NCBI GenBank assembly: GCA_027257055.1
Contig: JAPVLO010000074.1
Coordinates: 3,549,001-3,613,000, forward strand
From: Cephalopachus bancanus
Taxonomy: Eukaryota; Chordata; Mammalia; Primates; Tarsiidae
Length of the DNA stretch: 64,000 nt
Direction of reading: 5' to 3'
Both the position numbers and the translations under genes were made by a program. This document shows, one piece after another, positions 23,288 through 34,797 of the stretch. Position 1 is the stretch's first letter; every line of letters begins with the position of its first letter. The notes beneath the pieces are model-generated. The model saw only the letters and a list, made by a program, of their open reading frames with translations. It was not told the DNA's origin and did not search any database.

Positions 23288-24496
23288 AATATTCAGCATG
23301 TGATCAGCCAGTTTTCCAGCACCATTTACTGAATAGGTTCTCCTCTACATATTACCATACAAAAAAATTAACTCTAAATTGATCAAAGACCTAAATGTAA
23401 AATGTCAAACTATAAGAATCTTAGAAAATGCAGGAATTGAAACTGGCAACCAATTCCTAATCAGAATCCTTAGCACCCATATATAAGAAATATGATAAAG
23501 TGAAACTCATCAAGCTACCAAGCTTCTGCAAAGCCAATGAAGCCATCAAGAGAGCAGCGAGACAGCCCACAGAATGGGAAAAGATATTTGCCAAGTGTAT
23601 CTGACAAAGGCTTAACATCTAGGATCTACCAGGAACACAAATGCGCTGCAAGGAAAAAAAAATAAACACCCCATTAAAAAGTGGGAAAAATACATGAATA
23701 GACACTTCTCAAAGGAAGATATAGGGGCAGCCAACAGACACATGAAAAAGTACTCAGCCTCACTCATCATCAGAGAAATGCAAATCAAACCACATTAAGA
23801 TACCACCTAACCCCAGTAAGAATGGCTATCATTAATAAAACAACAACAGATGCTGGTGAGGTTGCATAGAAAAAGGAATGTTTCTACACTGCTCTTGGGA
23901 ACGCAAACTAGTGCAACCTCTTTGGAAGACAGTGTGGCAATTTCTGAAAGAACTAGAAATTGACCTTCCATATGACGTAGCAATTCCCCTTTTGGGAATA
24001 TACCCGGAAGAACTCAAATCATTCTACAAAAAAGATACCTGCACATGTATGTTTGTTGTTTGTTGCAGCTCTATTCACAGTAGCAAAAACATGGAACCAA
24101 CCATGCTGCCCATCAAAGCTGGACTGGATGAGAAAAATGTGGTACATATACACAATGGAATGTTATGCGGTCATAAAGATAGAGAAGGACAAACATGGAC
24201 TTTGCAGCAACTTGGATTGATTTAGAGTCGATCATACTCAGTGATCTATCACAGAAACAAAGATCAGAGTACCAAATATTCTCATTCATAGCCGACCTTG
24301 AACAATTCTAATACTATAAGAAAGGGATTGGCAGTAGTGGGAAACTGTCAGGGGAGGGGTGTTGAGATTGGCAGTTGAGGAAAACAGCTAGGTAAGGGAG
24401 GGGCACACCTCATCAACAAGGGTACCTGCATAATCAACGTTTGTATATGTAATCCTCAATTGTATTCCACATCTTTATAATTTAAAAAAAAGATAA
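23288..24496 (+). mobile_element. LINE-1 ORF2 3' part and 3'UTR with 5' inversion
   Basis: A 5'-truncated young LINE-1. About 65 bp at 23,288-23,352 is in reverse orientation (complement of the ORF2 stretch 'GAGGAGAACCTATTCAGTAA'), then the sense strand resumes about 25-30 bp further down ORF2 and runs to 'CTCAATTGTATTCCACATC' and poly(A). Duplications resembling AAAAG..CCTGA.T flank it (about 23,273-23,287 and 24,498-24,510). A 115-codon frame at 23,878-24,225 contains WQFLKELEIDLPYDVAIPLL and [12 protein letters not shown], the LINE-1 ORF2 C-terminal region. It is not a functional gene. Confidence 0.93.
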
Positions 24497-24929
24497 GAAA
24501 AGACCTGAATATTTTTCTGAAGGGAAAAGAAGCTATTTTATTAAATACAAATTTTTAGAAATAATTGAGATAACTTCAAAAATCAATTGGTCATAAAACA
24601 CTACCATGATCCTATTAACAATTCGTTTTTGGCATTGGTAAAATATAATTATATTCTCAAAATGTTATAATATTTGATTCAGTTATTTTTAGCTGAAGTT
24701 ATTTCATATTTAACTTAGGGAGTTTTATAAATGAGTTTTCAATAGTAATTACCAGACTCAATCAAAGATAACCTGGCACAGAAATATTTTTATATATTGA
24801 AAATACAGTCAAAAAAATCATATAAACAAATTAGACACAGATTTAAAAGCAAGCATGCTTACTATGTTTACAAAATAAGTAACTGAAGATAACTGAAGGT
24901 TATAGAAGATTATTTTTATTTTATGTATT

Positions 24930-25245
24930 TTTTGTATATAGCATTATTCATAATAGAAAAAAAGGAAAAATACAAATGTTCATCAATTGGTAACTAGATA
25001 AACAAATTGTGGCATATCCATACAGTGGAACATCAGTGAGTCGTGAAAAGGAATGAAGTACTGATACATGCTATGGTATGGGTAAACCTTGAAAGCATTA
25101 TACTAAATAAAAGAAACCAGCCACAAAACACCATATATTGTATGATTTTATTTATATAAAAAACTTAGACTAGGCAGATCTATGGAGACATAAAGTAGAT
25201 TTTTGGAGGCTTAAGGCAGGAGAGAGGATACAGGTTGAGGGGAAT
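24930..25245 (+). mobile_element. LINE-1 (L1MB-L1MD-like) 3' end
   Basis: Reads as ORF2 end and 3'UTR of an older LINE-1: 'TTCATCAATTGGTAACTAGA', 'AAAAGGAATGAAGTACTGAT', 'GCCACAAAACACCATATATT', and a GGTTGAGGGGAATGG end. It is diverged from the younger local LINE-1s and retains no open frame. Region 24,511-24,929 has no recognised feature. Confidence 0.85.
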
Positions 25246-25247
25246 GG

Positions 25248-25460
25248 TATATTAGTTTTCTGTTTCTTCTAACAGAATACCTGAAATTGGGTTGTTCGTT
25301 TAAAAAAGGAAATTCTTTTATTATGGAGGCTGAGAAGTCCAAGTTCGAAGGTCCACATGTGGCAAAAGCCTTTTTCCTTGTTAGTGGGGACTCTGTGTCT
25401 GGAGGCAGCTCAGGGGTTCAATAGCTGAGCCCATTAATGTGCTAACTCAGGTATATCTTG
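25248..25460 (-). mobile_element. MaLR (THE1/MST-type) LTR fragment
   Basis: Complement-strand LTR words in order: 'ATTAGTTTTCTGTTTCTTCT', 'AACAGAATACCTGAAATTGG', 'GGAGGCTGAGAAGTCCAAG', 'GTTAGTGGGGACTCTGTGTC'. These are typical of the 3' part of THE1/MST LTRs in reverse. Ends are truncated. Confidence 0.7.
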
Positions 25461-25826
25461 CTTCTCTTTTTTTTTTTTCCTCTATATTTTGAGAGTATTA
25501 GGAGGTAATACTTGGAAGCATTGTATGGTGGCAAGGAAGTCTGTGCTTTAAACGTACCCTACACCCACACCTATGCACATTTGTTCCTGGTAGGTGATTT
25601 TTCTTTTAATCTCTCCACCCCATTCTACCCTCCCACTTCAGTGTCCCCAGTGTCCATTACACCATTCTCTATGTCTTTACAGATCCTTGGTTTAACTCTT
25701 ACCAGTGAGAACATGAAGTGTTTATTTTTCTGTTCCCGTGCTAATTCACTTAGGATGAGGTTCTTCAATTCTAAGTTAATGTAAAAGGCATTATTTCACT
25801 TTTTTGATGGATGAATAGTACACCAT

Positions 25827-25828
<2 letters not shown>

Positions 25829-25881
<53 letters not shown>
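25829..25881. repeat. (TG)26 microsatellite inside the LINE-1
   Basis: Pure TG run of about 53 bp that has expanded in the LINE-1 3' region, in the spot where the element has 'CCATGGTGTGTG'. It is likely to be length-polymorphic. Confidence 0.98.
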
Positions 25882-25882
<1 letters not shown>

Positions 25883-26287
25883 GCATCTTCATTATCCACT
25901 GATCAGTTAGTGGACATTTAGATCGATTCCATATCTTTGCAATTGTGAATTGTGCTGTAATAAACATTTACATGCAGGCGTCTCTTTGGAATGACAACCT
26001 TTTTTCCTTTGAGCAGATACCAAGAAGTGGGATTGCTGACTCAAATGGTAGATCCATCTTTAATACTTTGAGAAATCTCCATATTGATTTCCACAGTGGC
26101 TGTAATGATGTACACTCCCACCACGAGTGTACAAGTGCTCCTTTTTCACTGCATCCATGTTGGCATCTGTTGTTTTTTATTTTTTAATAATGCCCATTCT
26201 ATTGTTTTTTTCAATTTTTTAGTAATGACCATTTTAATAATGACTGGTGTAAGGTGGTATCTCACTGGGGTTTTAAATTGCATTTTC

Positions 26288-26593
26288 TGAACCAAGCTCG
26301 GTGGCTCAGCCTGTAATCCCGTGCCTTTGGGAGGCTGAGGTGAGTGGACTGCCTGAGCCCACAGGTTCGAGACCCACCTGGGCAGCAAGACCTCATCTCT
26401 ACAATAAAAATCAAAAAATCAGCCGGGCGTGGTAGCGCGCACCTGTAGTTCCGGTTACTCGGAAGGCTGAGGCGGAAGGATTGCCGGAGCCCAGCAGGTC
26501 GAGGCTGTGGTGGCCGGGAGTGGCCACTGCACTCCAGTCTGGGCGACAGAGTGAGACTCCAACTCAAAAAAATAAGTAAATAAATAAATAAAT
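26288..26593 (+). mobile_element. Dimeric Alu nested in antisense LINE-1
   Basis: Sense Alu with (AAAT)n-like tail, framed by perfect 13-bp duplications AAATTGCATTTTC (26,275-26,287 and 26,594-26,606) that belong to LINE-1 ORF2. The copy keeps many CpGs ('AGCCGGGCGTGGTAGCGCGC', 'GTTACTCGGAAGG'). Confidence 0.97.
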
Positions 26594-28034
26594 AAATTGC
26601 ATTTTCCTGGTGATTAGTAATGTTGACCCTTTTATCATGCGTTTGTTGGCCATTCATATATCTTCTTTTGAAATATGTTTATTCATGTCATTATCCTACT
26701 TTTTAATTGTGTTGATGATTTTTCTTGCTGGTTTGTTTGAATTATTTGTAGATTCCGGATATTCGTTCTTTGTGAGATGTATAGTTTGTGAATATCTTCT
26801 CTTATTCTATAGGTTGTCAATTTGCTTTGTTAATTATTTCTTTTGCTAAGTAAAAGCTTATTTGTTTCAGTCCTACTTATTTATTTTTGTCTTTATTGCA
26901 TTTGCTTTTGGGGTTTTAGCTGTAAATTCTTTACCTGCGCTGATGTACAGAATAGTTTTTCCTAACTTTTCTTCTAGGATTTTTATGGTTCAGGCATGAC
27001 ATTTAAGTCTTTGATTCATCTTGAGTTATTTTTTTGTGTATGTGGAAAGATAAGGTTCAAGTTTCATTTTTCTGCATTTATCTATCCAATTTTCTCAACA
27101 CCATTGTTAATAGAGTATCCTTTTCCCAGTGTATATTTTTGCATGCCTTATCAAAGATTAGTTAGTTGTGGTATTTAGATTTATTACTGAATTCTATAAT
27201 CTGTTCCATTGGTTTATGTGCCTACTCTTTTACCGATATCATGCTGTTTTGGTTACTATAGTATTGTAGTATAAGTTGAAGTAAGGTAATGTGATACTTC
27301 CAGCTTTGTTCTTTTTGCCTAGGATTGCTTTGGCTAACCTGGCTCTTTTTTGGTTCCATATAAGATTTAGGATTTTTTTCTAATCCTGTGAAAAATGGTA
27401 TTAGTAGTTTGACATGGATTACCTTGAATCCGTAGATTACTTTGGGTAGCATGGTCATTTTTACAGTGTTGCTTCTTTCAATCCATAAGCATGGGATATT
27501 TTTTCATTTGTTTGTGTCTTCTATAATTTCTTTCATTAGTGTTTTGTAGTTCTCCTAGCAGAGATCTTTTACCTCTTTGGCTAACTGCTCTGACTAAGAC
27601 TTCTACTCTTATTTTGAATAAGAGTGGTAAATGTCAGCATCCTTACCTTGTTCCAATTCTGAGGAAAAATGTGTTCATGTTTTCTCCATGCAGGATGACA
27701 TTGATTGTGTGTCATATATGGCTTTTATTATTTTGAGGAATGATTTTTCTATGCCTATTTTGCTGAGGATTATTATCATGAAGAGATGTTGGGTTTTATC
27801 AAATGATCTTTCTGCATCTATTGAGATGATCCTATGATTTTTGTTTTTAGTTCTATTGGTGTAGTGTATCATATTTATTGACTTGTGTATGTTGAACCAT
27901 CCTTGCATCCCTGGAATAAAACCCCCTTGACCATGGTGTATTATTTGTTTATGTGGTGCATTATTTGAATTCTGTTTGCTAGTATTTTGTTGACAATTTT
28001 TGTCTTTGTTAATCAGGGGCATTGGTTACTAATT

Positions 28035-28070
28035 TTTGTTGTTGTTGTTGTTGTTGTTGTTGCTGTTGTA
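28035..28070. repeat. (GTT)n microsatellite
   Basis: About eleven GTT units with one GCT interruption near the end, within the antisense LINE-1 ORF2. Confidence 0.97.
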
Positions 28071-28772
28071 TCTTTTCCTGACTTTGGTATCAGGGTATTG
28101 CTAGCTTCATAGAATGAATTGGTGAGAATTCCCTTTTCTTCAGTCATATGGAATTGCTTTAGTAAAGTCGGTAAAAGTTCTTCTCGAAAGTCTGGTAGAA
28201 TATGGCTGTGAGTTTATTAGGTCCTGTACTTTTGTTGTTGTTGGGAGACTTTTGATTATTGTTTTAATCTGCCTGATTGTTATTGGGCTGTTCAGGGTTT
28301 CTCTTTCCTTTGATTTAAGGTTGGAAGGCTGTATGTTTCCAATAATTTATCCAGATTGTTTATTTTTTTTTACATAGAGGTGTTCATAATACTCTCAAAT
28401 TATCATTTGTATCTATTGCAATGCTTCAATTTTCATTTCTGATTAAGCTACCGTGAATCTTTTCTTTATCTTTTAATTGGCCTAGTTAGAGGTCTATTAA
28501 TTTTGTTTATTTTCCTACTGATACTTGTATAGTTTTTGTTGGCTTTTTTTGTTTCTGATATTCATTATTTCTTTTCTTTAACTTTGGGTGTGGTTTTATC
28601 ACGTATTTCTAGTTCCTTAAGGGGTGATATTAAGTTGTCAATGTGTGATCTTTCAGTCTTATTAATGTAGGCCTTAAGTGTTCTAAATTTTCTTCTTTGT
28701 ATAGTTTTGACTATGTTCCAGAGGTTGTGATAGTTTTTTTTATTGTTTTCACTCATTTAAAATAATTTTTGA

Positions 28773-29066
28773 GCTAGGCTCAGTGACTCAGTAATTCCAT
28801 GCTTTGGGAGGCTGAGGTGAGTGGATTGCCTGAGCCCGCAGGTTCAAGACCCACCTGGGCAACTTGGTGAGCCCTCATCTCTACAAAAAATTGAAAAATT
28901 AGCTGGGTGTGGTAGCATGCACCTGTAATTCCAGCTACTTGGAAAGTTGAGGTGGAAGGATTGCCGGAGCCCAGCAGGTTGAGGCTGCAGTGGCCGGGAG
29001 CGGCCAGTGCACTCCAGTCTGGATGACAGAGTGAGATTCCAACTAAAAAAATAAGTAAATAAAAAT
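28773..29066 (+). mobile_element. Dimeric Alu nested in antisense LINE-1 ORF2
   Basis: Sense Alu framed by perfect 14-bp duplications AAAATAATTTTTGA (28,759-28,772 and 29,067-29,080). It is somewhat more diverged at CpG sites (TGA/CAA changes) than the copies at 26,288 and 40,480, so it is probably older. Confidence 0.96.
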
Positions 29067-30837
29067 AAAATAATTTTTGAATTTCCATATTGATTTCCTT
29101 GTTGACCCAGCAATCATTCAGGAGCAGATTTTTTAATGTCCATGTCTTTGTATTAATATTATTTCCTTCACATTGTTAGCATAAATTAATGATTATATGC
29201 CTTGGGGGTGACTTTTTTGCAATGATTCTTCCAAGGGTTCGTTAGGAGTTTTATGTCTGGATGTTCACATCTCTGGCAAGCCCTGGGAATTTTTTTGCAA
29301 TGATTGTCTCAAATAGATTTTCCAAACCTGTTGTTTTTTCTTATTTCTCAGAAACACCTATGTTTCTTAGATTTGGGAATTTTCTAGAATTCCATATTTC
29401 TTAGAGAATTTGTTTCATTCTCTGGATTCTTTTGTTTGTTATTGTTCCCTGACTAGGTTAATTCAAACGTCTAGTCTTCAAATTTTGGAAACTTTTCCTC
29501 TACTAGTTCTTGCTACTGTTAAAACTTTTGATTGAATTTTGTACTTCCCTAAATGAATCTTTCATTTCCAGAAGTTCAGCTTATTTTCTGTTTAACTATC
29601 TATCTCTTTGGAGATTTTTTTTTTAATGTTCTGAATATTTGTTTGTTTGAGCATTATTTGTTTGTTTATATTGGTTTTCAACTTTTCTCCTGAATATCAT
29701 TGAATGATTTTATAATTAACCATTTGAATTCTATCTCTGAAAATTTAAAAATTTCATTTTGGTATGATCCATTACTAAAGTGTCAGTGTGGTCTATTGGG
29801 GGTTTAAAAGAATTTAGTTTTTTTTGCTGTTATTTGTTTCATATTGTCAGAATTACTTTTGCTTCTTCTCAACTGGATAGATTATTTCTTCTTATTTGAG
29901 GTTGTCAGGAGGCTGAGATCGGTACTATAGTGTTCCCTTGGTTATATATATCCTTGGAGTGGTGAGTTTCTTGACTGCCAACTTTGGCTATGTTGTGCTG
30001 GGAAACTGCATGGACTCAAGACATTCTGAGTGGCAGGGTACTGGTGTTAGCTGGAGTGTGGAATCAGATCTTCCCCAAAGCTGAGGTAGTATATCAGCTT
30101 TAATGGGCTGTGCCAGTCGACCTCCAGCCAAGTCGTGGTATTTGCCCGAAAGAGCAGGTTTTAATGGTGGCTGTAGGCTTTTTTTTTTTTTGGTCTTTGT
30201 GGCTTCAAAGATGTGCCCAGCTGACCTAAGGCATTGGGAGGGAATGTGGAGGGTACTCAAGTTTGCTGTCTGGCTTGAGCCATTGCATGTGGTGTTGAGA
30301 GAAAGAGTTCAAACTCCCCACCTGTGCACACAATTGACTACCACAATTTGAATTGCAAAGGAGTCCCAATATGCTGGAGTAATGCTGCCATGTTATGCAA
30401 AAGCTGCACAGAAGCATTTACATTAGAAGTGTGAAAAGATGGTAGGGCAATGAGTCGTGCTTAACTTCCCAAGTGGCTAGAATACAATTGACAGTAAGGG
30501 TTGATCTCCTGAGACATGACAGCTAAAGCCAGTCAGGTCTTTTTTTCCTGTACTGTTTCACGTGGGCTTTGGTAAAGTACAGCCATGGGCAATGCAGTTT
30601 TTTTTTGTGCGGGACTGAAGTTCCATGAGGCTCAGGAGATATTCCAAGTCAGTGGGAAAGCACCGAACTCCTAAATTCCCCACACTCACTTTCCCACTGC
30701 ATCTAGAACCTGCTTGTGATTAGTGTTAGGTGAGTCTAGCTATTTCCAACTCAGGCCCATTGTTTTTTCTCTTTTTTGGATTTTGTGAATATTATCTCTT
30801 CCTTGGTGATTTGTAGGGCATGCTGTTGGTCCTGTTT

Positions 30838-30895
30838 CTCTCTGTATTTTGGTGTACTCTGAGGAACTCTCTGTATTTTGGTGTACTCTGAGGGA
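30838..30895. repeat. 29-bp exact tandem duplication
   Basis: Two copies of a 29-bp unit beginning CTCTCTGTATTTTGGTGTAC (30,838 and 30,867), identical but for the last two bases. It lies in the 5' end of the antisense LINE-1. Confidence 0.95.
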
Positions 30896-30945
30896 GAAAC
30901 TCATTCTAGCTCCCTCTCATCAGCCATATTAGAAGAGTATTTTTT

Positions 30946-31590
30946 AAATACAGAGTACATTATATTAAGAAGATAATAGTTGCTCCTGATTTTTATATAG
31001 CCCTCACACAACTTCCCAAAAACATGAAATTATTAAGAAGAAGGAAGAATTCTACAATTGACTTATGAGGAAATTATGTAAGAGAGAGTGACTCAAAGTG
31101 GCGGAAGCATTACATTGGAGGAAGAAAAGAATGTACTATGTAGGAATGGTACCATTTGGAAACACAAAAGTGAAACAAAATACAATATACTATTTTCTCC
31201 CTTTCTACCTCAAATAGATTCATATATGAAACTGCATAGAATTTGGCACTATTTAAGAACCATGTACCCAACATTAATAGAATAGAAAAAAGACAATATC
31301 CATAACAAACTATTGTTACTAAAAAACAAAAGTGACAAAATCAAAGTAGAAAATGGTAATCAATATGCTTCAGCTGATGGAAATTTCTTTCTTAAAACGA
31401 AACATAAAGTTGAAGAAAACTACATTACAGCATCTCAAACCAAGTCAAATATATTTAGCATGTATTTGAGTATAGGGAGAAACATAAAACATGAAAAGTA
31501 AAAATACCTTGACTCTAAAATAATAAAATGAAGAGAGATTGACAAAACAAGTTAAGAAGAAATAAAATAAAAGTTTTTTAAAATCATGTG
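30946..31590. other. No gene recognised
   Basis: A-rich sequence between the LINE-1 5' end and an LTR. Frames of 62-65 codons at 31,088-31,501 have no domain. Possibly an old LINE-1 piece. Confidence 0.4.
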
Positions 31591-31994
31591 CCGGAGTCCA
31601 GCTTCAGGAAAGAGTCAGGACCTGAATGGGGAGAATCAGGAATGGCGAAGAAGAACGACAGGAGTCACCTGCCGGGGTAGAGTTCAAGACTGCCAATTTT
31701 TATTCAATTCTTACAAGCTTATATAGTTTTTTTACTGACCCCCCCACCCACAAAATGCATCCCATGTTATACATTAAATGTTTACATCATGTTTTTTCTT
31801 TTGTTTATGGGGAAGTTGACCTTTACAAGTTTCATTTTGTTCCTTCCTGCTACCGGTGGTGTTACTTATGTCTGAACAAAACACCAGCTACCAAGAATTT
31901 ATCAGCCACAACCTGTGACCTCTAGGCCAACTGAATCTCTTTCCTTCACTATTCTATTTCTTTTCCTTTACTAATCTATTTTCTTAATCCTACA
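31591..31994 (-). mobile_element. ERV LTR (class II/ERVK-like), reverse orientation
   Basis: Read on the minus strand it starts TGTAGGATTAAG (31,994) and ends GGACTCCGGCA (31,591), a canonical TG...CA LTR of about 404 bp. Inside are a TATA-like word ('CTATATAAGCTTG' near 31,715-31,727), then an AATAAA signal (31,703-31,708) and a GC-richer R/U5 stretch with 'TCTTCTTCGCCATTCCTGAT'. The compact promoter-to-poly(A) layout and short R resemble class II (betaretrovirus-like) LTRs. The 99-codon plus-strand frame across it is a chance frame. Confidence 0.6.
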
Positions 31995-32965
31995 CTTATA
32001 TACACTTTTAGCAGCAATATATTGACTTGTTTTTTCTTTTATATAACCACCCATATCTTACCCAATACGAATTTTTAATACTCTATAAAAATTTAACTTT
32101 CTTAATTTTAATTGCCTTATCTATATTACTTGCTGTTTTCTTATCACCTATTTTACATTTTATATTTCTAAACAAAACTTAAGTCTAAATCTACACTTAT
32201 ATATGAAACTAATCTTACTTCTAATCCTAAATGTATTTAATTTTAAACCTACATTAAGTGTGTATAATTTTAAGTTTATCTTAAAACTTAATTATTTCCT
32301 ATTCCTTCTATTGCTTATATTTAACTAATACCTACATCTATAATAAACATTTATCTTTTAATTATAACTGTTGTTTAATTGTAATCCTTACTTTAATTTT
32401 AACCCTCTTTCTAATTAAACTATAATGTTTCTTAAATCAAAAGGCTTGTCTGTGACTGGTTTTTCCTGAAAACACCTGCTTTTGGAGATACTCTGTCTCA
32501 GTTTCTCACTTCTTCATCAATCACAACTGTCAATGTTGTTACTTATATAGGGTATGAGGAAGTACTTGTTTTTCTTTTTTAGCTAAAGGTTGCAAAATTT
32601 CATGGGAAAGGGGGTAGTAAAAACATTCCCTTGTCCCTTCAAGGGGGAAATTTTTGCTGTTGAGCCCTTTCTACGTTTCTATACATAGGTTTACTGCTAA
32701 TTCCACATCCTTGCACATTCTAGCTAATTGTTTTGTCTATCAAAGGAAGTTTTTCAAGCCTAGGCACGCATTCCTTTAAGACCAAAAGGAGTCCTTCAAT
32801 AGGATCCATGGGGCTCTGCCTCCATCATGGCCACTTGCTACTGGGGCTGTGTTCCCAGTCAGCGTTTTTCCCATTTTGGGGTAACTTCCATTTTGCCTCT
32901 TTAGGGGTTGCGGCTTCCAGCAATCATGGAATAAATATACCCAATTTTTAAAGTATAGCCTTAAA
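31995..32965 (-). pseudogene. ERV internal fragment adjoining the LTR, 5' truncated
   Basis: Minus-strand sequence upstream of the LTR. An extremely purine-rich, A-rich stretch of about 450 bp (31,995-32,440) adjoins a more complex part (32,441-32,965). An 89-codon minus-strand frame (32,776-33,045) starts outside the element and shows no recognisable retroviral domain. I infer it is internal retroviral sequence from its position next to a 3' LTR and its A-rich composition, common in betaretrovirus-like elements. No intact gene is present, and the second LTR is missing. Confidence 0.4.
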
Positions 32966-33111
32966 TGTAAAAATTTTTCCAGGGATAACAGATTCAAATG
33001 AAAATTAGTTAGTGGGCTTTGAAAAGAAGCAAGACAACCAATCATCTATGAGATGTCTGAAGCATTTCAATATATGAAATATATGGTCTGAGATGAAAAA
33101 AAATGAAAAAA

Positions 33112-34797
33112 AAAAAACCAAAGATGACACAAACAAGTGGAAAAATATTCCATACTCATGGATTGGAAGAACCAACATTGTTAAGATGTCCATTTTACCT
33201 AAGGCAATCTAGAGACTTAATGCAATACCCATCAAAGTACCAGCAATATTCTTCTCAGACCTAGGAAAAACAATACAGGAATTCATTTGGAAACATAAAT
33301 GACCACAAATAGCCAAAACAATCCTCAGAAAAAAAAAAAAAAAAAAACAGGAGGTATCACACTCCCAGACTTTAAACTATTCTTTAAAGCTATAATAATC
33401 AAAACAGCCTGGTATTGGTACAAGAACAGGCACATAGACCAATGGAATAAAATTGAAATTCCAGGAGCAAAACCTCAATTTCTCAACCAACTCATCTTCG
33501 ACAAAGCCTCCACCACCCACTACTGGGGAGAGGAGAACCTAGTCAGTAAATGGTACTGGGAAAACTGGCTGACCACATGCAGAAGATTGAAACAGGACCC
33601 CTTCCTATCCCCATACATAAAAATTAACTCTAAATGGATCAGAGACCTAAATGTAAATCCTCAAACTGTAAGAATGTTAACAAATGCAGGAGACACTCTT
33701 ATAGATTTTGGAACTGGTGACCGATTAGGAATCGATTAGGAATCAAAACCTGAAGTGCCCAGGTCATAAGAGATAAGATAGATAAGTGGGACTTATTAAA
33801 CTGACAAGCTTCTGCAAAGCCAAAGAAACCATCGAGAGAGCAAGGAGACAGCCCACAGACTGGGAAAAAATATTTGCCATCTCCATGTCTGACAAAGGTC
33901 TAACATCAAGGATCTACAAGGAACTCAAACATGCTGAAAAGAAAAAAACAAACAGCCCCATTACAAAGTGGGCTACAGATTTGAATATACCCTTCTCAAA
34001 AGAAGACATATGAGCAGCCAACAGACACATGAAAAAATGTTCAGCCTCACTAGTCATCAAGGAGATGCAAATTACAACTACACTGCGATACCACCTAACT
34101 CCAGTCAGAATGACCTTCATCAATAACTCAAAAAATAGCAGATGCTAGAGAGGATGTGGTGAAAAGGGAACACTTCTACACTTATGGTGGAAGTGTAAAC
34201 TAGAACAGCCTCTGTGGAAATCAGTGTGGTGATCCCGAAAACTTCTAGAATTGACCTTCAATATGATCCTCCAACCTCCCTACTGGGACTATACAAAGAA
34301 CTTAGATCATTCTATAAAAAAGATACCTGCACACGTATGTTTATCACAGTATTGTTCACAATTGCAAGAACATGGAGCCAACTGTGCTGCCCATCAAAAG
34401 AGGACTGAATTCAAAAAATGTGGTACATATATACAATGGAATATTATGCAACCATAAAGAACAAAATCATGAACTTCGCAGCAACCTGGATGGACTTAAG
34501 GTCTATCATACTGAGTGATCTCTCACAGAAACAAAGAGCTGAGTATCACATGTTCTCACTCATAAGTGGATTTTGAACAACTACCGTATTACTGTAGGAA
34601 AGGGATTGAAAGTAACAGGAAACTTTGGGGAGGGGTGGGTAGCTGGGATTGACAGTAGTCGATATCCACCTGGGGAAGAGGGGGCACACCTCATCAATAA
34701 GGGTACCTGCACAATGAACATTTGTATACCTAACCCTGAATTGAACCCCACAATTTCAGAATAAAAATTAAAAGAGGAAAAAAAATTTAAAAAAATG
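33112..34797 (+). mobile_element. LINE-1 ORF2 C-terminal half and 3'UTR, 5' truncated
   Basis: Young-type LINE-1. A 146-codon open frame (33,299-33,739) covers [20 protein letters not shown] and [20 protein letters not shown], the region after the reverse-transcriptase domain. Further broken frames at 33,786-34,013 ([20 protein letters not shown]) and 34,214-34,457 reach the ORF2 end, followed by the lineage-specific 3'UTR ('CTAACCCTGAATTGAACCCC') and A-rich tail. An A run at 33,330-33,348 and small frameshifts break the frame, so it is inactive. It is the best local reference for the 3'UTR family. Confidence 0.95.

Larger units (their letters stand above)
25467..30945 (-). mobile_element. 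Near-full-length antisense LINE-1 with two nested Alus
   Basis: From right to left: 5'UTR-like GC-richer segment (about 29,900-30,945), ORF1-like region (about 29,200-29,900), ORF2 (about 25,760-29,170) and 3'UTR ending in a T run at 25,467-25,480. Minus-strand frames show ORF2: SENNKKNYHNLWNIVKTIQR at 28,756 and, in the reverse-transcriptase part at 28,022-27,675, [20 protein letters not shown] and a [11 protein letters not shown] stretch. ORF2 is shorter than the usual 3.8 kb and full of stops and deletions. Alus at 26,288 and 28,773 and a (TG)n and (GTT)n tract interrupt it. It is inactive. Confidence 0.88.

Noticed and set aside
31626..31925. 99-codon plus-strand frame
   Set aside because: It lies antisense to an LTR. 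The translated product shows no domain and the LTR structure explains the sequence.
33299..33739. 146-codon intact frame taken as a possible gene
   Set aside because: It is a surviving piece of LINE-1 ORF2 downstream of the reverse-transcriptase domain, within a 5'-truncated copy.
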